Made by a program: the position numbers and the translations under genes. The notes below the pieces were generated by a model. The model saw only the letters and a list, made by a program, of their open reading frames with translations. It was not told the origin of the DNA and did no database searches. A stretch of DNA of 64,000 nucleotides from the NCBI RefSeq assembly GCF_001645385.1, contig NZ_LVHI01000012.1, forward strand, positions 672,169 through 736,168. The letters run 5' to 3'. Positions within the stretch are counted from its first letter, which is position 1. Every line of letters begins with the position of its first letter. Positions 25,792 through 33,732 of the stretch are shown one piece after another. This DNA comes from Rhodococcoides kyotonense (GTDB lineage: Bacteria; Actinomycetota; Actinomycetes; Mycobacteriales; Mycobacteriaceae).

Positions 25792-25989
25792 TCACTCGTG
25801 GTTGTCGTCGCCGTGGGCCGTGACCCACGCAATGTCCACGGGGTCGTCACTGCTCAGAACCTGCATGTCCTCGCCACCGTCGCATGTGCACAACGCGATC
25901 GACACCGAACCACCGGTGTTCGACAGGAACCGCCACGTGCCGCCGCTGTCGACCCAACGGGCCAGTGTTGGCACGAAGTCGTCGTCCAT
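25792..25989 (-). CDS. Small hypothetical protein (65 aa)
   Basis: 65 residues with an even, protein-like composition: DDDFVPTLARWVDSGGTWRF, then a beta-like TGGSVSIALCTCDGGEDMQVL with two Cys, and an acidic SSDDPVDIAWV tail. Similar small actinobacterial proteins with a CxCDGGE segment exist as unnamed families; I do not know the function. GGAGTGCGACATGG around the start gives a possible ribosome site. It is divergent from the B12 riboswitch transcript. No signal peptide or membrane segment is present. Confidence 0.6.
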   Translation of the reverse strand: MDDDFVPTLARWVDSGGTWRFLSNTGGSVSIALCTCDGGEDMQVLSSDDPVDIAWVTAHGDDNHE

Positions 25990-26149
25990 GTCGCACTCCG
26001 TTCCGGCCGCACGCTGCCGACGGCATCAGGACTCATACTAAGCAGCGACGAAACGTCTTCCTCTGCCGACCAGGTCTGCCGTGTCTGGTGTCGCTGCTCT
26101 CGCCGACCATCGGAAGGATCGGCCTCGGACGGTGGACTGTGCAGCCCCG

Positions 26150-26305
26150 GGTGTTCGGGCTGGGGTACCTCATGCATACTGCAGGTCTGCACAAGCAAGC
26201 CAGTCATCGGGGGAAGCCGGTCGAAATCCGGCACTGACCCGCAACGGTGGGCCGCCCAGCTTTCAGGGGTGGCGAGTCCGATTACCCGATGAGTGGTGTG
26301 CGACA
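26150..26305 (+). promoter_or_regulatory. Cobalamin (AdoCbl) riboswitch
   Basis: The conserved core is clear: GGGGGAAGCCGGTCGAAATC followed by CGGCACTGACCCGCAACGGT (26209-26248), where the CCGG/CCGG stem with AAAT and the CCCGCAAC element are the standard J3/4 to P6 signature, then GAGTCCGATTACCCG (26274-26288), a form of the B12-box segment. It lies about 100 bases upstream of btuF. It should lower expression of the transporter operon when cobalamin is sufficient. Edges are approximate. Confidence 0.9.
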
Positions 26306-26405
26306 ACCTATTCGTCGTGGTCTACGAATCGGCAGTCCAGCTCGTGGCGATTCGTGCTGCGCGCTGACTCTCACTTCGTGGCTCTGAGCTCCAAGCGAGG
26401 TTCTC

Positions 26406-27401
26406 ATGTCACGTTCCACCCTCACTAGTGTTTGCACGGCCGCCCTATGTGCATCGTTTGCGCTCGTTCTGGCCGGTTGTTCGCGCGGCGACACCGTCGA
26501 CACCGCGTCCGAACCCCCGGCGTTCGACGAGCCCGTCTCGATCACCAACTGCGATCTCACGCAGCAGTTCGACGCGCCGCCGCAGCGCATCGTCTCCATG
26601 AACGACCACGTCACCGAAGTCCTCATCGAGATGGGCGTCGCAGACCGCATCGTCGGCATGGGCTACCGCAACGCGACACCCACCCCCGATACTGCCGAGG
26701 CCTTCTCCCGAATTCCGGGACTGGCCGACGAATACCCGACCAAGGAGCAGATTCTCGATCTCGACCCTGACTTGGTCGTCGGCGGCATGCGCAGCGCCTT
26801 CAACGACAAGGAAGGTCGATCCCGGGAGTCGTTCGCCGACGTCGGGATACCTACGTTCCTGTTCTCCGAGTACTGCGGATCCGGCTTTCCCGACATCGGC
26901 ATGCTCGAACAGGACTACACGCAACTCGGACAAGTGCTCGACGCCGAGGACGCAGCTCGGACGGTCACCGACGGTGTCGTCGCGCAGCTGACCGAGATCA
27001 GCGACACGCTCGCAGGCGCGGCGCCGACGCCGACGTTCTTCTACGACTCCGGCGAAGACGCACCCACCACTATCGGTGGAGTCGGCGTCGGGCAACTCAT
27101 CGGTGACTATGCAGGCGCGGCCAACATCTTTCCCGAGGGCGAGCGCCCCTACCTGGACACCACGTGGGAGCTCATCGGCGAACGCGCTCCGCAGGCAATC
27201 ATCGTTCTCGACTACGGCGACACCACGGCACAGGACAAGATCGATTACTTGAAGAACCAGCCGATCATGGCAACCACCCCTGCCGTGCAGTCGAACACCT
27301 TCATCGTGGTGCCACTCGACGATTTCTTCGAAAGTCCTCGCCTCGTCACCAGCGTCGACACCATCGCGCGAGCGCTGCACCCGGACAGGTTCACCTCCTG
27401 A
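26406..27401 (+). CDS. btuF: Cobalamin ABC transporter substrate-binding lipoprotein
   Basis: 331 residues. Lipoprotein signal with lipobox LAGC (Cys25) and a cleft-type binding protein of the FecB/BtuF class: PQRIVSMNDHVTEVLIEMGVADRIVGMG in the first lobe, LDLDPDLVVGGM, and the second lobe DTTWELIGERAPQAIIVLDYGD. It would capture corrinoids outside the membrane for the BtuCD-like partner. The upstream B12 riboswitch makes cobalamin the probable ligand, rather than a siderophore. Its stop overlaps the permease ATG by one base. Confidence 0.88.
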   Translation: MSRSTLTSVCTAALCASFALVLAGCSRGDTVDTASEPPAFDEPVSITNCDLTQQFDAPPQRIVSMNDHVTEVLIEMGVADRIVGMGYRNATPTPDTAEAFSRIPGLADEYPTKEQILDLDPDLVVGGMRSAFNDKEGRSRESFADVGIPTFLFSEYCGSGFPDIGMLEQDYTQLGQVLDAEDAARTVTDGVVAQLTEISDTLAGAAPTPTFFYDSGEDAPTTIGGVGVGQLIGDYAGAANIFPEGERPYLDTTWELIGERAPQAIIVLDYGDTTAQDKIDYLKNQPIMATTPAVQSNTFIVVPLDDFFESPRLVTSVDTIARALHPDRFTS

Positions 27402-28489
27402 TGACCGCCGTTGTCGAAAAGCCGACTGCTGCACAGACAACCGCGTCACCACGGCGGTCCACGCTCGGCTTCGGAGCTTTGATCTTCGGCCTGATCGCGG
27501 CGCTGTTGCTGGCGATCGCGGCAGCAGTGTCGTTCGGGTCGGTTCGAATTCCGATCGGCGACGTCTGGGCGATCGTCGCGCATCGTGCGATGCCCGGCGC
27601 GCTCGAGTCCTGGTGGAGTGAGACACGGGAAGTCATCGTCGTCGAGTCCCGCCTGCCGCGATCGTTGACGGCCGCAGTCGTCGGAGCCGCGCTCGCGATG
27701 GCGGGCGGTGTCGCACAGGCTGTCACGCGCAATCCGCTGGCCGATCCCTATCTTCTCGGGGTGTCTTCGGGCGCGGGTTTCGGTGTGGTGCTGGTGATGA
27801 CGATGGGCGTCGGAGCAGGCGTGCTCGGCGTGTTCACCATTCCTGCTGCCGGATTCATCGGGGCGATGATTCCGCTTTTCCTGGCCTTGCTGATCGGCGG
27901 TCGGTACCCGCAGTCGACGGCCATCGTTCTTGTCGGCGTCGCACTGGGAAGTGTGTTCTCGGCGTTGATCACGTTCACACTGCTGGTCTTCGCCGACGAG
28001 CACACCCTGGGCGGTGTGTTGCATTGGCTTGCGGGAGGATTCGGTGACGCGCGGTGGGCGACACTCACCTTCCCTGCCATCGCGCTTCTTGTCATCGGCG
28101 TCGTGTTGTTGCTCAGCGCGCCACGCATGGATCTTCTGAAGACCGGTGACGACGGTGCCGTCGCCCTCGGTCTGAATGTTCGACGCTTCCGCGTGATCCA
28201 GCTTCTCGCCGTGTCGATGCTGGCCGGCGCAGCCGTATCGGTCGGTGGCGGAATCGGATTCGTCGGGTTGCTGGTCCCGCATCTGGCCGGCTACATCGTC
28301 GGCACCCGCGCTATCAGACTGCTACCGGTCGCAGCCTTGCTCGGGGCGATCGCACTGGTCGGCGCCGACACCCTTGCCCGCTCGATCGCACGCAGTACCG
28401 AAGTGCCGGTCGGTGTCGTCACGGCACTGGTCGGAGCACCGATCTTCGTGTTCATGCTCTACCGCCAATACGGAAAGGCAGTCCGGTGA
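27401..28489 (+). CDS. btuC: Cobalamin ABC transporter permease
   Basis: 362 residues with about nine to ten hydrophobic helices of the FecCD/BtuC family. Family marks are ESRLPRSLTAAVVGAALAMAGGVAQ, NPLADPYLLGVSSGAGFG and the coupling-loop region GGGIGFVGLLVPHLAG. It forms the membrane pore for the B12 transporter. The ATG at 27401 overlaps the btuF stop and the gene overlaps btuD by 4 bases. A longer frame upstream overlaps btuF and is not used. Confidence 0.88.
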   Translation: MTAVVEKPTAAQTTASPRRSTLGFGALIFGLIAALLLAIAAAVSFGSVRIPIGDVWAIVAHRAMPGALESWWSETREVIVVESRLPRSLTAAVVGAALAMAGGVAQAVTRNPLADPYLLGVSSGAGFGVVLVMTMGVGAGVLGVFTIPAAGFIGAMIPLFLALLIGGRYPQSTAIVLVGVALGSVFSALITFTLLVFADEHTLGGVLHWLAGGFGDARWATLTFPAIALLVIGVVLLLSAPRMDLLKTGDDGAVALGLNVRRFRVIQLLAVSMLAGAAVSVGGGIGFVGLLVPHLAGYIVGTRAIRLLPVAALLGAIALVGADTLARSIARSTEVPVGVVTALVGAPIFVFMLYRQYGKAVR

Positions 28490-29253
28490 CTCTGTCCGTC
28501 CACAACGTCTCCGTCAGCCTAGGCAATCGAGAAGTGCTGCACGGCATAGGCTTCGAGGTGCAACCCGGCCAGATACTCGGTCTCGTCGGACCCAACGGGT
28601 CCGGCAAGACGACGGCCCTCCGATGCTGTTACCGCGCGCTGACCCCGACGGCCGGGACCGTGCTGGTCGACGCCGTCGACGCCCACACGATGAAACGATC
28701 CGAACTCGCCCGAGCAGTCGGCGTCGGGACTCAGGAGCCGGAAGCTTCTGCGGGCCTTACTGTTCGAGAGTCGGTTGCGCTGGGTCGGGTACCGCACCGC
28801 GGATGGTTCGACCGCCCGACCACGTCGGACGACGCCATCGTCTCGACATGCCTGTCGCGTGTGGATCTGACGGACCTGGCCGACCGGGACGTCGCGGCCT
28901 TGTCCGGTGGTGAACGTCAACGCGTCGCCATCGCTCGTGCGCTTGCGCAACAACCACGAATCCTGTTGTTGGACGAGCCGACGAACCATCTCGATCTCCG
29001 TCATCAGCTCATCGTCATGAACGCGGTTCGAGAGCTCGCAGCAGAAGGTCTTGCGGTCGTGGTCACCGTGCACGACCTTCGGCTTGCGGTCGAATACTGC
29101 ACGTCCTTGGCCGTTCTCGACGGCGGCTCGGTCGTGGCTGCAGGTCCGACGGCCGACGTGCTCGGTGAACGATTGTTGGCGGAGGTGTTCGGGATCCGGG
29201 CCACCGTGTGTTCGGACCCTCGCCCCCGGATCGATATCGAGGGCCTGGCATGA
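28486..29253 (+). CDS. btuD: Cobalamin ABC transporter ATP-binding protein
   Basis: 255 residues. Complete ABC ATPase: Walker A GPNGSGKTT (residues about 36-44), Q-loop GTQEPEAS, signature LSGGERQRV, Walker B ILLLDEPTNHLD, switch His in VTVHDL. It belongs to the FecE/BtuD type that powers metal-chelate uptake. GTG start at 28486 inside the permease stop. It overlaps the following FhuF-like gene by 4 bases, giving a four-gene unit under the riboswitch. Confidence 0.9.
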   Translation: MTLSVHNVSVSLGNREVLHGIGFEVQPGQILGLVGPNGSGKTTALRCCYRALTPTAGTVLVDAVDAHTMKRSELARAVGVGTQEPEASAGLTVRESVALGRVPHRGWFDRPTTSDDAIVSTCLSRVDLTDLADRDVAALSGGERQRVAIARALAQQPRILLLDEPTNHLDLRHQLIVMNAVRELAAEGLAVVVTVHDLRLAVEYCTSLAVLDGGSVVAAGPTADVLGERLLAEVFGIRATVCSDPRPRIDIEGLA

Positions 29254-29945
29254 CCGCGTATGAAACGACTGCCGCGGCGGTACCGGCGCTCGCCGACTAC
29301 CTCGACGGTCCGTTCGACCTCCCCGCCACGGTCATGCTCGACCCGACATGGATCCGCGCACGTGTCGACGACACCGGGCGGCGGTGGAACTGTGTCGACG
29401 ACCGTGTGAACGGAACGTTGTGGTGGTACTCGGCCAGCTCCACGCTGGCGTTCGTCGCCATCGCCACCGCGATGGTGACCGGCCGCGCAGCCAACCCCGA
29501 CCTGCACACGTCTCGAACGTTCCTGAGACCGAACGGCTACCTCGGCGGGGTGCACACCGACGATGTCGTGGGCCTTCCGGAACTGCCCGCGGCACTCGAC
29601 AAGACCATGGGCGCCGTGATCGATGTCCTCGCGACCGTGTCGGGAGCGCGCAGGCGTGCGTTGTGGGCGATCACCACCGACTCCATCGCCAACCGAGCAC
29701 TCGATGTCGGTGCCGCCCTGGGTGATCGGACACGTGGCAGCACATTCGCCGCGACCGTGATCGACAGCATGCCCTCGTCTCCGCCTGCACCCGGATTCGT
29801 CGACGTAGGTGGTCGCCGATTCACCCGTCGCTGCTCCTGCTGTCTCCTCTACGAAACCTCCGACGCCGACAAATGCAGCAGCTGCCCACGACGTACACGA
29901 GAGGACCGCCGGGCGCGGCTGGAAGCTGCGGCGGCCAGTCGGTGA
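29250..29945 (+). CDS. FhuF-type [2Fe-2S] reductase-like protein in the B12 operon
   Basis: 231 residues, translationally coupled to btuD (ATGA). The C-terminal cluster motif is C-C-x10-C-x2-C (CSCCLLYETSDADKCSSC), the pattern of the FhuF siderophore-iron reductase C-terminal domain. The middle carries the FhuF-like ALWAITTDSIANRAL. FhuF proteins reduce ferric siderophores in the cytoplasm. Here the riboswitch context suggests the protein reduces an imported corrinoid, or that the transporter also handles a siderophore. The N-terminal 80 residues are less conserved. Confidence 0.78.
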   Translation: MTAYETTAAAVPALADYLDGPFDLPATVMLDPTWIRARVDDTGRRWNCVDDRVNGTLWWYSASSTLAFVAIATAMVTGRAANPDLHTSRTFLRPNGYLGGVHTDDVVGLPELPAALDKTMGAVIDVLATVSGARRRALWAITTDSIANRALDVGAALGDRTRGSTFAATVIDSMPSSPPAPGFVDVGGRRFTRRCSCCLLYETSDADKCSSCPRRTREDRRARLEAAAASR

Positions 29946-30073
29946 CGGGGATGTCGGCGGGCACGTAGGGCTGCGCGACAGGTCGTCGGCGGGTGGCAAC
30001 GAAGGTCGGGTGGCCTCGTCGATTGCAGAGACGGCAGTTCGCCCGACGACCACCGGTCTGCATGACCGTGCGG

Positions 30074-30544
30074 TCACACTCCTGTGGCCGCGCCTTGCGC
30101 GAGGTCTCTGCTGCCGAAGACGGGTACCGCGCACAGCAATGGAAGGACATCACGGACGACTCGTCGTCCGCCGTCGTCACTTGCGGACTCCACCACCGGT
30201 CGCAGCAGTACCCCATCGGCCACCGACGCCGAGGCGATGTCGGTGATGAGTCCGGCCAGGCCTGGCCCCGTTCCGACGTACGTCACGGTGGTGGAGTCGC
30301 ACGCGACCGCCGCGGCCAGTTCGCGGCGAGCGGTGCGTGCGTCGTCGGCGATATGGATGTCGATCTCCAGAATGATTGCGACCTCGGACGGGCCCGCACC
30401 CGAATCCTCGCGTTCCCGTCGCACGCGGGCGTATTGCCGTTGCGCGTCGCCGAGATCGCGGGCGCGTAGGCGAATGACTGCACGCGGTACCGGCCCCGTC
30501 AGGTGGACGAGGCGATTGTCGGGCATCACATCGGGAACGCTCAT
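30074..30544 (-). pseudogene. C-terminal fragment of a luciferase-like (LLM) flavin monooxygenase
   Basis: 156 residues from an ATG at 30544. The segments RARDLGDAQRQYARVRRERE, TVTYVGTGPGLAGLITDIAS, and VADGVLLRPV...VVRDVLPLL resemble the last third of LLM-class FMN monooxygenases, which are normally 300-450 residues; the barrel's N-terminal two thirds are missing. The end LAQGAATGV lacks the usual tail. It probably is a decayed gene. It might be expressed as a short protein coupled to the ORF upstream (ATGA at 30541-30544), but activity is unlikely. The 128 bases between this fragment and the FhuF-like gene hold nothing recognisable. Confidence 0.45.
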
Positions 30545-30815
30545 CGCCGGGCCCCGGTGAACTGCCCGGCGGCATCGACGACGTCGCTGGCGAACGTCCC
30601 CAGCGTCTCCGTTCCATCGTTTCTGTCGACGAGCAACTCGGCCATAGGACACGCTCCACTAGGTCGGCAATGTGATCTTTCGGAAACGTAACAACGATGT
30701 CGTCTGCGTCACAGTCCTCGAAGGAGGACGACCTTGCCGCCTCGCCGGACACCCGCGCCAACTGACCTCCAAAGAGGACTGTTTCGGCGCGGAGTCGAGC
30801 TTTAGCGTTTGCCAT
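30541..30815 (-). pseudogene. Upstream frame-disrupted remnant, divergent from the MFS gene
   Basis: A start at 30815 with AGGTAAG upstream begins a frame (MANAKARLRAETVLFGG... then DIVVTFPKDHIADLVERVL) that stops looking like protein near 30650. There a second frame begins with ATG at 30645 (MAELLVDRNDGTETLGTF...DVVDAAGQF, 34 residues) and ends in an ATGA overlap with the LLM fragment. The join looks like a frameshift in an old gene. No family can be named with confidence for this part. Confidence 0.3.
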
Positions 30816-30927
30816 CTGTTACTTACCTCACACTGGCCGACCAAAAGTGTCGCGCCGCCGCTTTGCCGGGTCCGTGCGCCGCTTGGATCCCTCACCTCGT
30901 TGCTCAGTACTTGGTTCGGAGACCCCC

Positions 30928-32391
30928 ATGCTCGAAAATGACACGAAACTCACCACAGAAGGGCCGTTGCCCGCCGCGGCCGAGCCACCGTCCTTGACGT
31001 CGAGACGCTTCCGTCTCACGGCTGTCGTACTTGCCGTCGTGGCGGCATCGTTCGAGATCCAGCAGCTGATGGTCATCCCGCTTCTCGGCTTGCTGTCGAC
31101 GTCACTCGACGTGTCGGCGGCGACCACGACGTGGATCGTTCTGTCCGGCTTGGTCGCGGGCGCGATACTGACCGGTCCGCTGTGCAGGCTTGCCGACAGA
31201 ATTGGGCCGAAGAAGGTATACCTACTGGCCGCGAGCGCAGTGTTCATAGGAAATGCGTTGTGTGCATTGGCTATTGCGTGGCAGCTGCCGGCGCTGATGC
31301 TGGTCGGTCGCGCCCTCGTCGGCATCAACATCTCGGCGGCGCTCGGCGTCGCCATTCTCAAATCACTGTGCAGTCCGAAGCAGATGCAGATGGGAATGGG
31401 CATCGTCACTCTCGGCCTCGGAGTCGGCGTCGTGCCGTCGTTCCTGCTCGCAGGAATCTTGATCGACCGCGGCGCCGAGCTGGTCACAGTCTTCTGGGTG
31501 ACTGCCACGCTCGCCGCTGCATGTGTACTGCTTCTTCTCCTCGTCCCGACCACCGCCGGTTTCGCCACGGTCCGTATCCCGCTGCTGTCCTCCGTTCTCA
31601 TCGGTAGTTGGGTGCTGCCGATCTGCCTCTTCCTGAGCCTCGGCAACTCACACGGATGGACTTCACCGTCGTCGTTCGTTCTTCTGGTGGTGGCCGTCAT
31701 CGGCTTCGCGGGCTGGGCCCGTCACGAGTCGTCCTCCGACAATCCCCTGATTCCGCTACGCATGCTGCGCGGCAACGCGCTGGTGGGGTACTACGCCACC
31801 GCATGCATCGGATTACTCGCCTACGGTTACTACCTCACCGCCTCGGCGTTCGCGCAGACCCCGCCTGCCGAGGCCGGCTACGGCTTCGGTGCGTCCGTGT
31901 TCGAATCGGGATTGATTCTGGTCCCGGTCGGCATCACCGTTGCCGTCCTCGGCCCGCTCGTCGGCAGGCTCCTGCACGCCGTCGGGCCCAAATGGGTACT
32001 TATTGCCGGAGCCGGCATTCTCACCGCTCAATTCATCCTGATGGCCGTCGTCAAGTCCGAGCTCTGGCACATGTACGCGTATGCAGCGATGTTCGGCGTC
32101 GGCGTCGCGCTCTTCCTCCCGGCGGGGTGGTCCGTGTTCGCCCTGCAGGCAAAGTTCGACGACATCGGAATCACCGCCGGTATGGCGCTCATAATGCAGA
32201 TGATCTACGGAGCTTTCGCAGCGGCTATCGGAACAGTATTCCTCACCCGCGACGTGGTGCCGGGGACGTCCTACTCCGTCGAAAGCGGCTACACCACAGT
32301 CTTTTTGCTGTACGCAGTCGGCATGGCCGTGGCGTGCATCACCGGCTTCTTCATCCGACGAGACCCGTCGATCGATCACCACGACAGCTGA
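30928..32391 (+). CDS. MFS transporter, EmrB/QacA (DHA2) type
   Basis: 487 residues with about fourteen hydrophobic helices. The MFS loop motif CRLADRIGPKKVYL follows TM2, and the PSFLLAGILIDRGAE motif C-like region is near TM5, typical of drug:proton antiporters. The ATG at 30928 has GGAGA upstream; a GTG at 30847 would add a Ser/Arg-rich stretch with no support. It is 27 bases ahead of the alcohol dehydrogenase gene and probably in one transcript. The substrate is unknown. Confidence 0.85.
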   Translation: MLENDTKLTTEGPLPAAAEPPSLTSRRFRLTAVVLAVVAASFEIQQLMVIPLLGLLSTSLDVSAATTTWIVLSGLVAGAILTGPLCRLADRIGPKKVYLLAASAVFIGNALCALAIAWQLPALMLVGRALVGINISAALGVAILKSLCSPKQMQMGMGIVTLGLGVGVVPSFLLAGILIDRGAELVTVFWVTATLAAACVLLLLLVPTTAGFATVRIPLLSSVLIGSWVLPICLFLSLGNSHGWTSPSSFVLLVVAVIGFAGWARHESSSDNPLIPLRMLRGNALVGYYATACIGLLAYGYYLTASAFAQTPPAEAGYGFGASVFESGLILVPVGITVAVLGPLVGRLLHAVGPKWVLIAGAGILTAQFILMAVVKSELWHMYAYAAMFGVGVALFLPAGWSVFALQAKFDDIGITAGMALIMQMIYGAFAAAIGTVFLTRDVVPGTSYSVESGYTTVFLLYAVGMAVACITGFFIRRDPSIDHHDS

Positions 32392-32418
32392 CTGCATCAC
32401 AATCCGAGGAGAACGACG

Positions 32419-33477
32419 ATGAAAGCATTGCGCTACTACGGTGCCCGCGACATCCGGTTGGACGACATCGACGAGCCCGAACCGGGGCCGGGCATGGTGA
32501 AGGTCGCCGTGGAAGCCGCAGGCATCTGCGGATCGGACATTCACGAGTACCGCGGAGGACCCATTTCGACACCGGTGCATGCGCCTCACCCGCTCACCGG
32601 GGAGAGTACGCCCATCGTCCTCGGTCACGAGTTCTGCGGGACCGTCGTCGCCGTCGGTGACGGCGTGAACCGCATACGCGTGGGGCAGCGCGTGGCTGCG
32701 AACGCAGCGCTGTGGTGTGGGCAATGCGCGGCCTGCGTCGACGGCCACACCAACGTCTGTCACAGCATCGGATTCCACGGAGTCAGCGGCGGCGGCGGCG
32801 CATTCGCGGCCTTCGACGTGATCGGTGAACGCAACGCGCACGTCGTTCCCGACGCCGTTCCCAGCTCGGTAGGGGCGCTGCTCGAACCGTTGGCCACCGC
32901 TGTACACGCCGTCAAGCTCGCAGACGTGTCCGAAGGAGACCACGCCGTCGTGTTCGGAGCCGGACCTCTGGGGCTCATGGTGATCAGCTACCTGGCCGGC
33001 TCCGGTTCGGCGGGAATCGTTGCGGTGGAACCACATCCGGAGCGAGCAGCCGCAGCCCGCCGACTCGGTGCCTCGACCGTCATCGATCCGCTCACCGAAG
33101 ACGTCGTATCTCGCATCGCCGAGGCCGTCGGTGACGGTCGCGTCGGTGCCAGCTTCGACGCGGCGGCAGCGCCCGACAGCCTGCACACCGCGATCGCGGT
33201 GACGGGAACACGGGGATGCGTGATCAACATCGCCGCCTGGGAGAAGCCGATCGAGTTCGACCCGACCATGTTGCTGTACCGAGAAATCTGCATTCGAGGC
33301 AGCCTGGCCTACGACAGCGGCGACTTCGAGGACGCCATTGCACACGCCGTCCAGCGTGTCGGGGACCTGTCATCCCTGATCACATCGACCATCCCGTTGA
33401 GCGACGTGGTGACAGCAGGATTCGACCGGCTCGCATTCGAACGGAACGACGAGATCAAGGTGCTCGTCACCCCGTGA
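32419..33477 (+). CDS. Zinc-dependent 2,3-butanediol dehydrogenase-like enzyme
   Basis: 352 residues of the medium-chain dehydrogenase family. Catalytic zinc ligands: Cys in GICGSDIHEY and His/Glu in GHEFCG. Structural zinc: CGQCAACVDGHTNVC. Rossmann motif VVFGAGPLGLMVISYLAG. The DIHEYRGGPI...HPLTG pattern is that of (R,R)-butanediol or L-iditol-type dehydrogenases; one structural Cys spacing (C-x2-C-x2-C-x7-C) is normal. GAGGAGAACGACG lies before the ATG. It may oxidise a diol whose export or import involves the preceding MFS protein. A terminator follows it. Confidence 0.83.
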   Translation: MKALRYYGARDIRLDDIDEPEPGPGMVKVAVEAAGICGSDIHEYRGGPISTPVHAPHPLTGESTPIVLGHEFCGTVVAVGDGVNRIRVGQRVAANAALWCGQCAACVDGHTNVCHSIGFHGVSGGGGAFAAFDVIGERNAHVVPDAVPSSVGALLEPLATAVHAVKLADVSEGDHAVVFGAGPLGLMVISYLAGSGSAGIVAVEPHPERAAAARRLGASTVIDPLTEDVVSRIAEAVGDGRVGASFDAAAAPDSLHTAIAVTGTRGCVINIAAWEKPIEFDPTMLLYREICIRGSLAYDSGDFEDAIAHAVQRVGDLSSLITSTIPLSDVVTAGFDRLAFERNDEIKVLVTP

Positions 33478-33524
33478 CCCGACGCCGGCGCGGGGCACAC
33501 CCGCACCAGCTGTTCGGAACGGAC

Positions 33525-33566
33525 CAAAGAAAATACCCCAACCAGATTCCCTGGTCGGGGTCTTTT
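33525..33566. terminator. Bidirectional intrinsic terminator
   Basis: CCCCAACCAG (33536-33545) pairs with CTGGTCGGGG (33551-33560) except one mismatch, loop 5. A TCTTTTC tract follows on the plus strand and AAAGAAAAT precedes, giving a T tract on the minus strand. It can end both the dehydrogenase transcript and the tRNA-Thr transcript. Confidence 0.85.
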
Positions 33567-33568
33567 CG

Positions 33569-33643
33569 TGGAGCCCCCTAACGGGATTGAACCGTTGACC
33601 GCTCGCTTACAAGGCGAGTGCTCTACCGCTGAGCTAAGGAGGC
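33569..33643 (-). tRNA. tRNA-Thr (anticodon TGT)
   Basis: On the minus strand the gene starts GCCTCCTTAGCTCAGCGGTA, has anticodon arm CTCGC-CTTGTAA-GCGAG (anticodon TGT), T-loop GGTTCAATCC and ends with an encoded CCA. The 7-bp acceptor (GCCTCCT/AGGGGGC) pairs with one G-T wobble. The cloverleaf is complete. The terminator lies directly downstream. Confidence 0.97.
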
Positions 33644-33732
33644 GTTGTGCGTCAGCCACTATAGCCGTCCACGTGACTATCAGTGCCAACAGGTACCTTG
33701 TCGGAGGATCAACCCAGCGACAGAAAACGGAC

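Noticed and set aside
26445..27626. 393-residue minus-strand frame opposite btuF
   Set aside because: btuF has a lipobox and the binding-protein fold and follows a riboswitch; the other strand shows nothing.
26406..29253. Siderophore rather than cobalamin uptake for the ABC transporter
   Set aside because: The well-formed cobalamin riboswitch directly upstream favours B12, though the FhuF-like gene keeps the alternative open.
33568..33732. Upstream extension of the ThrE frame
   Set aside because: It translates the tRNA-Thr gene on the opposite strand; the ATG at 33733 gives the family length.
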